Assembly: GCA_029267355.1 (NCBI GenBank)
Contig: JAJUJA010000001.1
Coordinates: 115,099-167,594 of the forward strand
From: Elusimicrobiota bacterium
Lineage (GTDB): Bacteria; Elusimicrobiota; Elusimicrobia; Elusimicrobiales; UBA9959
Length of the DNA: 52,496 bases
Reading direction: 5' to 3'
In this document: one piece after another, positions 7,235 through 15,909 of the stretch
Position numbering within the stretch: the first letter of the stretch is position 1
How the letters are laid out: each line of letters opens with the position of its first letter
Program-made: the position numbers and the translations under genes
The notes under the pieces: generated by a model
What the model saw: the letters and a program-made list of their open reading frames with translations, nothing else
What the model was told of the DNA's origin: nothing
The model's database searches: none

Positions 7235-9054
7235 TTAAGGCCCCCGAACTTTGAAGATATTTTCTTTATCACAAAGGAGGCAAGGGATAATGCATTTTTT
7301 CTATCTGACATCTCAATTACGGCCTCCCTGAACTTTTTTCTGAAACTTAAAACCGCGCTCAGCAGCGATTCCATAAAAACCATATCTTTTTGAAGTTCTT
7401 CCAAAGTTTGGACCCTCAAATTACCGCCTTTCTCTTCCCATCTCAAACTTATTATGGAGGTTTCTATGTCCGCCTGCACAAGTTTCAGGCAAAAATTGTC
7501 CGCCATTATTTCCTCATAAATTGAATCAAAGGCAAGAACGCTTTTCTTAAAATCTTCAAGCGAACCTTCGCATAGAGAATTCAGAGCCTTCCTGATAATT
7601 TTTATGCCTCTTACGGAAAGCCTTGCCAGTCTTCCCATTCTGTAATTAATGCTCTTATAGGAATCCCTGAAAGATTCAACATCAAAGTAATTTTTATTCC
7701 TGCACAATTCTTTTATTTTCGGCTCAAAATCCGTTTTTTTAACGCAAAAAGTTTCAATGAATTGAGAAAAAGGAAGCTGTTTGGCATTGCCGATCTTTGC
7801 GCCGCCCTCGGTGCAGTTAAAAACGGAAGATGCGGACCTTTTTATCTTCTTCTCAAAGTTTTTCAATATAGTGAACAAGGCCGTGGAGGTCTCAACCCTG
7901 TCTCCGTAATAGCCCTCTATTGACAGATTATCTTTACTTTCAGCCTTTCTGAACGTGGCAACGCCGGGAGAATGTGTGCAGCCGCCGGTATAAGCCAGAT
8001 CCTGGCCTATAAGCGCTATATTTTCACAGCCGCAGTACTCAGCAAGATGAAAAGCGGCATGAGATGTAGAGTCGCCTATCGGAATGAATCCTCTTACTCC
8101 CCAGAAATTCATCAGCCAGTCGCTCAGGGGACTGTCATTAAGCAGAGAAAAATATTCGCCGCCGCAGGAAATATGATGCTTCAGGCATTGAGGATAAACT
8201 GTAGAGGCAAAAAGATAAACATATCCTCCGGTATCTATACCATTGAAATGCTTGTAATTTACCGGCGTAAAGTCTATTGAAACCACTATATCAGGTTTTA
8301 CGCCCTCTTTTATAAGCTCCCTTAGGGCGGTATCAACGCATATTATAAACGCCTTTCCCTTAATCGTTTTAAGCTTTGACAGCTGTTTTTTAAGTGAAGG
8401 CCCCGCAGATACCACCACTGCCGGGGAACCCTTAAAAACTCCTTTCAATTCGCTTATGTCCGCGCAGGAGGATATTGAAGGGAGATTTTCCATTATATTG
8501 GAAGTAAAAACCTTCTCCCCCACCTTTTTGGTCGTAATTACAGCCTTTTCTATCTCAAGCAATTCTGAAAATTTAGTGTAAAAATTTTTGATTTTCTCCT
8601 CATATACGCGGGAATACGCCGGGGCTTCTATTATCACAGGATTTCTGAAAGATATGTCGGACCCCAGTTTTTCAATGGCAGAAAGAATCTCCTCCGCAGA
8701 GTCTCCCAGAAAAAAGCTTGCCCTCCTGTCTTCAAGTTTGAGAAAAAGGTTCCTCTCCGATACGACGCTGTAAAAGAAATCCCTGTCAGGCTCGTAGACA
8801 AATATTTTTGCGTCTTCCGGGAATTTTTCAAGCATAGCCTCATACTCATAGCCGGATCCCATACCCAAAAGAACACCGAGCCTGCTGTTTAAAGCTCCCG
8901 CCCTTTCAACCCTGTCCAATGCTTTTTCATAGGGGCGAAATGCGCTGTTAAGAGCGTATTCGCCGGAACCGCAGGCCAGCTTGAAAACTTTTTCCCTGCC
9001 GCAAGAATCGGCCTCTACAAAAACCCCTTTTTCCTTCAAGCACAAAGAAGACAT
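7231..9054 (-). CDS. motility accessory factor (Maf)/DUF115 MptE-like protein, putative flagellin glycosyltransferase
   Basis: AVVVSAGPSLKKQLSKL...FIICVDTALRELIKEGVKPDIVVSIDFTP; SLLNDSPLSDWL; GDSTSHAAFHLAEYCGCENIALIGQDLAYTGGCTHSPG. Confidence 0.88.
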   Translation of the reverse strand: MSSLCLKEKGVFVEADSCGREKVFKLACGSGEYALNSAFRPYEKALDRVERAGALNSRLGVLLGMGSGYEYEAMLEKFPEDAKIFVYEPDRDFFYSVVSERNLFLKLEDRRASFFLGDSAEEILSAIEKLGSDISFRNPVIIEAPAYSRVYEEKIKNFYTKFSELLEIEKAVITTKKVGEKVFTSNIMENLPSISSCADISELKGVFKGSPAVVVSAGPSLKKQLSKLKTIKGKAFIICVDTALRELIKEGVKPDIVVSIDFTPVNYKHFNGIDTGGYVYLFASTVYPQCLKHHISCGGEYFSLLNDSPLSDWLMNFWGVRGFIPIGDSTSHAAFHLAEYCGCENIALIGQDLAYTGGCTHSPGVATFRKAESKDNLSIEGYYGDRVETSTALFTILKNFEKKIKRSASSVFNCTEGGAKIGNAKQLPFSQFIETFCVKKTDFEPKIKELCRNKNYFDVESFRDSYKSINYRMGRLARLSVRGIKIIRKALNSLCEGSLEDFKKSVLAFDSIYEEIMADNFCLKLVQADIETSIISLRWEEKGGNLRVQTLEELQKDMVFMESLLSAVLSFRKKFREAVIEMSDRKNALSLASFVIKKISSKFGGLK

Positions 9055-9498
9055 TTATTGCCCCCTGCCTCCGTCCCTCAAAAGTTTTTTCAGTATTTCC
9101 ATCTGGCAATCTATTTCATAAGGAAACTCGTAGGATATTATATCAGCCGCCCTTACTATATCCCTTTTATTTATGCTGTTTTTCAGGTCCTCAAGCTTGT
9201 GTATCCATCTTTTCTGGACTGATATGATATCTTCTCCGTTTATTTTTATGGATGAGAAGCCGTCGCCGGCTTCGCTTTCAAGCGCTGATATCATCTGGCT
9301 TATGAAATTAAGGCTGGTTATAGTTGGAGAGAGGATCCTGTTCGCCTCTTCAAAGTTTCCTGAATTCAAGGAAAAAGAAACAGATTCAAGAAGATTTTTA
9401 ATCACCGGCATCGTTTTGTTTATGTCTTCAACTACCTCCGATATTATTTCCTTCTTGCTCTTTGATTCCTGACCGGTTATGGTTCCTGTATCAGTCAT
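9055..9498 (-). CDS. hypothetical protein in the flagellar cluster (between fliS and maf)
   Basis: 147-aa ORF, 8-bp overlap with fliS; no recognised motif. Confidence 0.65.
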   Translation of the reverse strand: MTDTGTITGQESKSKKEIISEVVEDINKTMPVIKNLLESVSFSLNSGNFEEANRILSPTITSLNFISQMISALESEAGDGFSSIKINGEDIISVQKRWIHKLEDLKNSINKRDIVRAADIISYEFPYEIDCQMEILKKLLRDGGRGQ

Positions 9499-9880
9499 TC
9501 TTGCCCCCTTTTTCGTTTTCGCAAAGCTGACTCCATGAGCTCCTGACCTCTTTCAGAGATTTTATCACCTCTTCAAGCGCCTTTGGATCTCTTTCTATGT
9601 TTGCGGAAATCATCTTCTTTATAAAATAGGAATAAAGTCTGTCCAGCCTGGCAGGCAGCTCTCCGTATTCCATATTAAGAGAGTTTTTCAATTCCGCTAT
9701 TATATTCTGGGCCCTTATATTGGCTATGGTTGCTTCTGTGTATTTCTTATACTCCATTTTTTCCCTAGCTTCCGTAAGAAAAGATACCGCGCCGTCATAA
9801 AGCATAACAACCCTTTTTAAAGGTGTGGCGCTTTCTATCTCATTCTTAAGATAAGTCTTTGTTTGAGCGGTTATAGACAT
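9491..9880 (-). CDS. fliS: flagellin export chaperone FliS
   Basis: TYLKNEIESATPLKRVVMLYDGAVSFLTEAREKMEYKKYTEATIANIRAQNIIAELKNSLNMEYGELPARLDRLYSYFIKKM. Confidence 0.92.
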   Translation of the reverse strand: MSITAQTKTYLKNEIESATPLKRVVMLYDGAVSFLTEAREKMEYKKYTEATIANIRAQNIIAELKNSLNMEYGELPARLDRLYSYFIKKMISANIERDPKALEEVIKSLKEVRSSWSQLCENEKGGKND

Positions 9881-9902
9881 GTTATTCTCCTTGCCTAATA
9901 TA

Positions 9903-9929
9903 TTATCCGAACAAATTAAAAAAAGTTTA
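9903..9929 (-). promoter_or_regulatory. sigma28 (FliA)-type promoter of fliS
   Basis: Minus strand TAAA-N15-TCGGATAA upstream of fliS. Confidence 0.75.
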
Positions 9930-11342
9930 ACTTAAATAGGAAGAAATACTGCTCAAGGCGCTGCCTTCGCTTTTCATTGAGTTTATCCTTCCATTCAAAG
10001 AGGTGTAGAGGGCTTTATAGTAGGCTATCTGCTGATTTAATGTCTTTTCAGAGCTCTTTATCCTGGAATCTATGAAAGATATCCTTGAGTTGGAAGATTC
10101 ATATATATTGTCAAGCAGGCCGGAGGATTTCAGAACAGAATTCAGGTACTCTCCCATTTTACTGAAAACACCATCGGCAGATGAGAGCAGGTTTTTGACG
10201 GCTTCGGGGTTTTCCTTGAGATACTTTGAGAAGGCGGCTTCGTCAAAATTTACGTTGTATGACTGCTCTTTGGAAAAGGTCTTGGCATCCACCGTTTTAA
10301 AGCCTATTGAGAAAATATTTTTGTACTCGCCGGATGAAACGCTTTGCCCCAGAAGCATTCTCAAAGAGTTCCTTACATTTTTAAGCCTTGAATCTGAATA
10401 GAAAAAACCCTTTGAAGGATTATTCTCGTCTTTTTCCTCGTATATCAGCCTTCCAAGCTCGCTCACCGCCTTGTTGTAGGAGGCAGCAAATTCCTTAATT
10501 TTGGAAACGGCATAGCTTTCATCCACATTCACCGAGACAGAAGCTGTTCCTTTCTTCTTTAAATCAATGGTAATTCCCGGCAGGGCATTTTCTATTTTAT
10601 TTGAAGATCTTTCTATAAGCAGAGAATCGCCTATCCTGACCTGGGCATTTGAGGAGCTGTTAAGCGTTCTTTTTACTGAGGAATCGGCATTTATGATACC
10701 GCAGCTTTTTAAAAGGTCGGAATCAATGTCTGAAAGGGACATATCATAAAGGGTTCCAGTATTTCTGCTTTCAAGCACCAGTGTGTATTCGCCGTCTTTT
10801 TCCTGTATTATTCCGGCTCTCACCTGACCCGATGAATCGTCGTTAACTGCATCTTTTATCTTGGTTAGTATCTCATAGTCGGTGTCGTCAGAATCAAGAT
10901 TAATGCTGTATTCTTTGCTTACGGAATTGACGGATATGGAAAATCTCTTTTCCCCGGCTGACAGTGAACTTATTAGCCCCGTTGAATCCTTCAAAAAAGA
11001 TGATGAACCTATCTTGTGCGATGAGGCCAGAGAAATAACTTCCATGCTTGAAAAACCCGTGACAGCTCCTTCTGAAGCTGAAACCGAAAAAACGCTCTCG
11101 TCAGAGGATACGGCTTTAACATAAGAAAACGGATCCGAGTATGAGGTAAAAACTGATATGCTGTTCTTGAGAGAATTCAAAGTCCCTCTGAGAGAGCTTA
11201 TTATTGAAATAGAAGAGTTGAGAGAATCCTTCTGGTCGTAGAGTTTGTTGAGAGCCGTTTTTTTGTCCTTTACGGACAATTCGACCAAGCTGTCTATCTT
11301 GTATGAAAAGTCGTATGAAGATGATATTTCCGATACACTCAT
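9927..11342 (-). CDS. fliD: flagellar filament capping protein FliD
   Basis: N-terminal SYDFSYKIDSLVELSVKDKKTALNKLYDQKDSLNSSISIISSLRGTLNSLKNSIS; C-terminal FIDSRIKSSEKTLNQQIAYYKALYTSLNGRINSMKSEGSALSSI. Confidence 0.9.
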   Translation of the reverse strand: MSVSEISSSYDFSYKIDSLVELSVKDKKTALNKLYDQKDSLNSSISIISSLRGTLNSLKNSISVFTSYSDPFSYVKAVSSDESVFSVSASEGAVTGFSSMEVISLASSHKIGSSSFLKDSTGLISSLSAGEKRFSISVNSVSKEYSINLDSDDTDYEILTKIKDAVNDDSSGQVRAGIIQEKDGEYTLVLESRNTGTLYDMSLSDIDSDLLKSCGIINADSSVKRTLNSSSNAQVRIGDSLLIERSSNKIENALPGITIDLKKKGTASVSVNVDESYAVSKIKEFAASYNKAVSELGRLIYEEKDENNPSKGFFYSDSRLKNVRNSLRMLLGQSVSSGEYKNIFSIGFKTVDAKTFSKEQSYNVNFDEAAFSKYLKENPEAVKNLLSSADGVFSKMGEYLNSVLKSSGLLDNIYESSNSRISFIDSRIKSSEKTLNQQIAYYKALYTSLNGRINSMKSEGSALSSISSYLS

Positions 11343-11354
11343 ATAATAGCTTCA

Positions 11355-11380
11355 GGGGGGAGATAAACTCCCCCCTTTTT
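11355..11380. other. strong 8-bp GC hairpin between flagellin and fliD (has a T-tract only when read on the + strand)
   Basis: GGGGGGAG-ATAAA-CTCCCCCC-TTTTT. Confidence 0.75.
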
Positions 11381-11390
11381 CCCGTCAGCT

Positions 11391-12221
11391 TTATCTGGGC
11401 AATAACTGCAGCAGGGCCTGAGGAGCAGAGTTTGCCTGAGAAAGCATTGAGATAGTAGCGCTCTGCAATATCTGGTATTTGACCAGATTGACTTCTTCCT
11501 GTGCCAGATCGGCGTCCAGATAGAGAGATCTTGCGGCCTGAGTATTGAGAATGTCAACGCTGAGTCCCTCAAGTTTCTGGGAAAGTCTTGACATTCTTGC
11601 GCCGATATTTTCTCTCCTTATCGTCAGGGCCGATACGGCTCTGGTGATAGCGCTAAGGGCGGCAGAAGCTGCCGATCTGGTTGAAGCGGATATGCCGCTT
11701 ATTCCCAGACTTGAAGCGCCTACGCCGCTTATGGTGGCGGTCAGTATATCTTTGCCCGTTTCTCCAACCTGTATTATGAAGTTCACGGATGAAGCGCTCA
11801 AAAGCTTAACGCCGTTGAATTTTGTGCTTCTCGCTATATCCCTCACTTCGTTTATGTACTGCTGAAGTTTGGTGTTTATAACGGTTCTTTCCGTGGAACC
11901 TACGGTGTCAGACATGGCTCTTTGCAGGTCGCTTGTTATGTCCATAAGCAAGTCCTGCACTCTGCCCTGCTGGCTTTCCGCGACTTGAAGCATGGAGCTG
12001 GCTTCCTTTATGTTGTTTTGGGCGGATTGTTCAAAATTTATTTTGACAGTCTGTTTCCTGCCCAAAGCGAAGGCCGCCGGATCATCAGCCGCTTTATTGA
12101 CTTTTTGTCCGGTGGTTATTCTCTCCATGGTTGTGCTCAATTTGTTATTGAGCGAATTCAAGGTCAACAGGTTTGACATTGAATTCAGGTTGGTAGCTAT
12201 ACGACCAAGTTCTCCTGGCAT
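11391..12221 (-). CDS. fliC: flagellin
   Basis: NLNSMSNLLTLNSLNNKLSTTMERITTGQKVNKAADDPAAFALGRKQ...SRLSQKLEGLSVDILNTQAARSLYLDADLAQEEVNLVKYQILQSATISMLSQANSAPQALLQLL. Confidence 0.95.
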   Translation of the reverse strand: MPGELGRIATNLNSMSNLLTLNSLNNKLSTTMERITTGQKVNKAADDPAAFALGRKQTVKINFEQSAQNNIKEASSMLQVAESQQGRVQDLLMDITSDLQRAMSDTVGSTERTVINTKLQQYINEVRDIARSTKFNGVKLLSASSVNFIIQVGETGKDILTATISGVGASSLGISGISASTRSAASAALSAITRAVSALTIRRENIGARMSRLSQKLEGLSVDILNTQAARSLYLDADLAQEEVNLVKYQILQSATISMLSQANSAPQALLQLLPR

Positions 12222-12226
12222 ATAAT

Positions 12227-12263
12227 CCTCCTTGATTTTTTAGAGGAAACGTCCCTGTTTCCC
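12227..12263 (-). promoter_or_regulatory. flagellin 5' leader with two candidate CsrA sites: GGA-loop hairpin (12245-12262) and AGGAGG SD (12227-12232)
   Basis: Minus strand GGAAAC-AGGGAC-GTTTCC hairpin, then AAGGAGGATTATATG; csrA and fliW are adjacent. Confidence 0.6.
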
Positions 12264-12274
12264 TTACGAAGATG

Positions 12275-12301
12275 TTATCCGAATATTCCTGAAAAACTTT
12301 A
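12275..12301 (-). promoter_or_regulatory. sigma28 (FliA)-type promoter of flagellin
   Basis: Minus strand TAAA-N15-TCGGATAA upstream of the flagellin gene. Confidence 0.8.
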
Positions 12302-12312
12302 GGATTTTTGAA

Positions 12313-12543
12313 CTATTTTTGAGGGAATATCTCTTTTATCAGCGTCAGGTCATCCTGCCGGCAGAGAGTGGATTTTTTGTTCAATTCGCAGATATTGTCA
12401 AGTATTTCCTTTCTTTGCACCTGTATTGATTTGGGGGCCTTTACGCCTATCTTGACTTTATCGCCTTTAACCTTTAAGACAGATATCTCTATATTCTTGA
12501 GAATAATTATCTTCTCCCCTTCACTTCTGGTCAGTACCAGCAT
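12313..12543 (-). CDS. csrA: carbon storage regulator CsrA
   Basis: MLVLTRSEGEKIIILKNIEISVLKVKGDKVKIGVKAPKSIQVQRKEI. Confidence 0.95.
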   Translation of the reverse strand: MLVLTRSEGEKIIILKNIEISVLKVKGDKVKIGVKAPKSIQVQRKEILDNICELNKKSTLCRQDDLTLIKEIFPQK

Positions 12544-12544
12544 A

Positions 12545-13021
12545 TCATCTCCCCGCCATGCAGCATTGCTGCTTTTGGAAATTCATCAAAGATTCCACAA
12601 CATCGCACCTTGTGCTCACCTTGTCCGAATTAAGCAGAAACTGAAATCCGTTCCTGTTCTTGTTATCTATTAAGAAAGGCGCGGCTGTATTGCAGCAGAC
12701 CTTTCTTCTGTCCTTTTCATACCAGGCCGGGCAGAAGATGGAATATTTGTCCCTGCAAAGAGAAAAAAACAGCAGCTCCCCTGACAATATTTCCTCATAT
12801 GAAGGCATAAAAAATCTCGGATCGGTCACCAGAAATGCTGTTTGAGGATTTACGACCGAGTGAAGCCAGAAAAAATCCTTCTGGCCTGAGTTGAGAATTA
12901 TCATCCTGTTCTCCTCGGGAAAGCCGTAAACTCCCTCGGGGAAATGTATGACGTTCCCGCTTGAAAAAACTATTTCTCCGAAGCGGGAGGAATTTATTTT
13001 CAGTTCATTTTCTTCTTTCAT
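12545..13021 (-). CDS. fliW: flagellar assembly factor FliW
   Basis: FSSGNVIHFPEGVYGFPEENRMIILNSGQKDFFWLHSVVNPQTAFLVTDPRFF...CNTAAPFLIDNKNRNGFQFLL; next to csrA. Confidence 0.92.
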   Translation of the reverse strand: MKEENELKINSSRFGEIVFSSGNVIHFPEGVYGFPEENRMIILNSGQKDFFWLHSVVNPQTAFLVTDPRFFMPSYEEILSGELLFFSLCRDKYSIFCPAWYEKDRRKVCCNTAAPFLIDNKNRNGFQFLLNSDKVSTRCDVVESLMNFQKQQCCMAGR

Positions 13022-13923
13022 AAATAATCCATCAGATTAAGTTTTGCCGATGAGTTTAAGACCTTGAGAACGGCCTCATATCTGTTTCTTATATTTTCAT
13101 AATCGACAAGCTCCTTTGAATAATCGGTGTCCGCTATGGAGGAGACATTAGAGGAAGTGCTGAGATTGTCCTCGTCTATCCTTTGGAGCATCCTCTCCAA
13201 ATTTTGCGTCTTGGAGCCTATGCCGACCGTAATAGAGTTCAGATGGTCCAGAACAGAGTTCAGCCTGTCTTGAAAATCGTTCGGGGAATTTGAGTTTATT
13301 ATGGCCTTTCTTAATTCTATGAGCAGGGAAAAAATATTGTCATCGGACGTTTCTATGACCTCTCTGCCGTTCATATTTGACTGCGCAGTTTCATTGTCGG
13401 AAACTTTTACATTTATTTTCTCATCGTTGCCCTGATAAACAAAAGACTGTATCCTGCTGACGCCGTCGGGGTCCTGCCCGTAAACGGCTTCATATGTTTT
13501 GGAAAATCCGTTGGTCCCGGAGAATACATATACGCTTTTATCCTTTTTATTAAGCGCGGAAGCTATGTTTTTCAAAGATATTTCTATTTCTTCTATCAGA
13601 TTCTGCTTTATCTCGCCTGAAAATTCAGCTGCCACCCTGGAGGTTTTTTCCTTTATCAGTGAGACCTCGGAATAAACCGTTTCAACAGCCTGATCCGATA
13701 AGGAAAGCCTTGAAAGAGCAAATTTTATGTTTTTTACGTACTGATTGTTTGAAAATAAGGTCTGCCTTGAATCTGCCAAGGTCTTGACCACAGACGGAGC
13801 GTCCTGCGGCGATCTTATTTTCTTTCCTGATGAAAGCCTGTTTGACGACTCATAAAGTTTATCCATAGTATTGGATAAAGCCATCAGGGAATTTCTTGAA
13901 AGCATTGATGATGTTATTCTCAT
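13018..13923 (-). CDS. flgL: flagellar hook-associated protein 3 FlgL
   Basis: MRITSSMLSRNSLMALSNTMDKLYESSNRLSSGKKIRSPQDAPSVVKTLADSRQ. Confidence 0.9.
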   Translation of the reverse strand: MRITSSMLSRNSLMALSNTMDKLYESSNRLSSGKKIRSPQDAPSVVKTLADSRQTLFSNNQYVKNIKFALSRLSLSDQAVETVYSEVSLIKEKTSRVAAEFSGEIKQNLIEEIEISLKNIASALNKKDKSVYVFSGTNGFSKTYEAVYGQDPDGVSRIQSFVYQGNDEKINVKVSDNETAQSNMNGREVIETSDDNIFSLLIELRKAIINSNSPNDFQDRLNSVLDHLNSITVGIGSKTQNLERMLQRIDEDNLSTSSNVSSIADTDYSKELVDYENIRNRYEAVLKVLNSSAKLNLMDYL

Positions 13924-13924
13924 G

Positions 13925-15280
13925 TCAGCCCACCGCCTCAATTAATTCTTCCACCATTTTTATGGAGGAATTCAAATATTTTGCCATAGCGGCATAAGAG
14001 CGCTGAATATCAAGCAGCTTAACCGTCTCCTCGTCAGAGGAAATTCCGCTTATGGAATCTCTGCGGTTTAAAGCGGCAGTTTTTATGCTCTCGCTGCTGT
14101 ATGAATTGTTCCTTACATTGTCAAGTTTAAAGCCCCATGAAGCCGAAAGCGAAGATATATATGAAAAATAAGACTCTCCATCCAAAGCATCGCCTTTCAG
14201 GAAATCGGAAAGCTTCACGGCATTCGATCCGTCTGAGACTCCCGTTGAAGAGGCTACGGCCAGTTTTTTGGGATCGGATATTAAAGCCTGATTCACCGAG
14301 ACCCGGCCGTAAGCGTCTATCAGAAAAAAATCCGTCTGTGATATATTTCCATACAAATCATAGCCTTCCCTGTGTATTTTATTGAAGCTTTTCTCTCCGG
14401 AAGAAGCTATTGAATCCGCTATAGCTTTCAGGCTTTTCTGCAAATTGTAGTTTTCATTCATGGCTATTTTGCATCCGTAAAGCCTGCCTGAATATATATT
14501 AACCGGGCAGTTATACTCAGGGATCGTAAACATCAAATCGCCGGAATTCAGGTTTTCAACTTTTATCTCCTTGAATATTGAGCCGTAAACAAGCGTTTTT
14601 CCGTCAATTGACACAGTGTAGCCTTCATCATTTTCCATTACATCCAAGTTCAGGTACTGGGATATTTCCTCCAGTATATAGTCTCTTCTGTCTTTGAGAT
14701 CTTCTACTTCAAAGCCGCTTGCCTGGTTTTCCTTTATCTTTTTATTCAGCTCCGCTATTTCTTTTAATTTGCCATTGACGGTTTCCACATATTCCTGCGA
14801 GCTTTGATATATCCTCAGCGACTGCGTATCGCTTTTTTCAATGGCAAAGTTCAACGCGCTGCAAAGATCAGCGCCTCTTTCTATCGCTATTTTTCTCAGA
14901 CTTATATCCTGCGGGTCCGCTGACAGGTCCTGAAGCGCTGCCCAAAAATTTTCAAAACAGGCATATATTCCTGATTCCGAAAGGCTGGAAACATCCTCGT
15001 AAATTCCCGGCAGGGCGGACAAAAGATATTTATTCTTCTCATCTTCCGATATGGCGCTTCTCAGGTCCTTTTCGGCAAAATAATCAATGGCCCTTTTTAT
15101 GGAGGAAATAGCGACTCCGGACCCCGCAAAACTGAACTGGTTCAAAGGCTCATATACTATTTCCCTTCTCTTAAAGGCAGGGTTGGACACATTGGCTATG
15201 TTTTCCCCTACAACTTCATTAGCCCTGGTAAAAGCTCTTAAACCCGATAAAGCTATCTGCAAAGAAGAAAAGTTTCCCAT
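13925..15280 (-). CDS. flgK: flagellar hook-associated protein 1 FlgK
   Basis: SSLQIALSGLRAFTRANEVVGENIANVSNPAFKRREIVYEP...SYAAMAKYLNSSIKMVEELIEAVG. Confidence 0.92.
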   Translation of the reverse strand: MGNFSSLQIALSGLRAFTRANEVVGENIANVSNPAFKRREIVYEPLNQFSFAGSGVAISSIKRAIDYFAEKDLRSAISEDEKNKYLLSALPGIYEDVSSLSESGIYACFENFWAALQDLSADPQDISLRKIAIERGADLCSALNFAIEKSDTQSLRIYQSSQEYVETVNGKLKEIAELNKKIKENQASGFEVEDLKDRRDYILEEISQYLNLDVMENDEGYTVSIDGKTLVYGSIFKEIKVENLNSGDLMFTIPEYNCPVNIYSGRLYGCKIAMNENYNLQKSLKAIADSIASSGEKSFNKIHREGYDLYGNISQTDFFLIDAYGRVSVNQALISDPKKLAVASSTGVSDGSNAVKLSDFLKGDALDGESYFSYISSLSASWGFKLDNVRNNSYSSESIKTAALNRRDSISGISSDEETVKLLDIQRSYAAMAKYLNSSIKMVEELIEAVG

Positions 15281-15303
15281 CTTATCCCCTGATTTACGGC
15301 ATT

Positions 15304-15627
15304 CTACTCATCATTTACAAACATGGCATCCTCTTTCGGCATGAGGCCTATTTTTCTGGAAAAATTTATCTGCCAGTTCAAAATCTCCTGATTTTTTTCA
15401 AGGCTTTTCTTCAGCTTTGAAATCTTCTTTTTTATAGTCTCGGAGTCAAAACAAAAATTGTCCATCGCCGATATTTGAGCCTTTATTTTTTTAAGTCCGT
15501 CCTGGCACAAAAACAGGCTCCTGTCTGCTTCAGCCGCCTTGCCGCTTTCAAGCTCCTCTCTGGCCCTTTCGCTCAGGACTATCAACCCTTCCAGGAATTC
15601 TCCAATGCTTTTCTCCCTGTCTATCAT
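15304..15627 (-). CDS. FlgN-like flagellar chaperone (by position and helical composition)
   Basis: Coiled-coil-like 107-aa protein between flgM-like and flgK. Confidence 0.5.
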   Translation of the reverse strand: MIDREKSIGEFLEGLIVLSERAREELESGKAAEADRSLFLCQDGLKKIKAQISAMDNFCFDSETIKKKISKLKKSLEKNQEILNWQINFSRKIGLMPKEDAMFVNDE

Positions 15628-15857
15628 AGATAATCCGATATTTTCTCAGCAACCTTGTATATTTCAGGGTTGTATTTCCCTTCCTGAACAGCCTTTTTTA
15701 TTGATTCAATCCTCTCCTGCCTTTCCTCTGCCGGAATTTTAACAGCGGACATTTTTTCTTCGCAGCATTTTTCGGACTTTCTCTGGACAGTATTCTTTTT
15801 TTCCTGCGAAGAATTTACAGTTTTAAGGAAATATTCATTCAGACCTTCCACATTCAT
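15624..15857 (-). CDS. flgM: FlgM-like anti-sigma28 factor
   Basis: ERQERIESIKKAVQEGKYNPEIYKVAEKISDYL matches the FlgM C-terminal pattern; preceded by a sigma28-type promoter. Confidence 0.75.
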   Translation of the reverse strand: MNVEGLNEYFLKTVNSSQEKKNTVQRKSEKCCEEKMSAVKIPAEERQERIESIKKAVQEGKYNPEIYKVAEKISDYL

Positions 15858-15874
15858 AATTCCTCCAAACTATA

Positions 15875-15901
15875 TTATCCGCATAAACGCCGGGAACTTT
15901 A
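15875..15901 (-). promoter_or_regulatory. sigma28 (FliA)-type promoter of the flgM-flgN-flgK-flgL operon
   Basis: Minus strand TAAA-N15-GCGGATAA. Confidence 0.78.
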
Positions 15902-15909
15902 GTCCTTAA

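Noticed and set aside
7972-8280. Numerous antisense ORFs in the supplied track (for example 7972-8280, 1532-1909, 45090-45893)
   Set aside because: They lie opposite well-supported genes, have composition typical of antisense translations and show no recognisable motifs.
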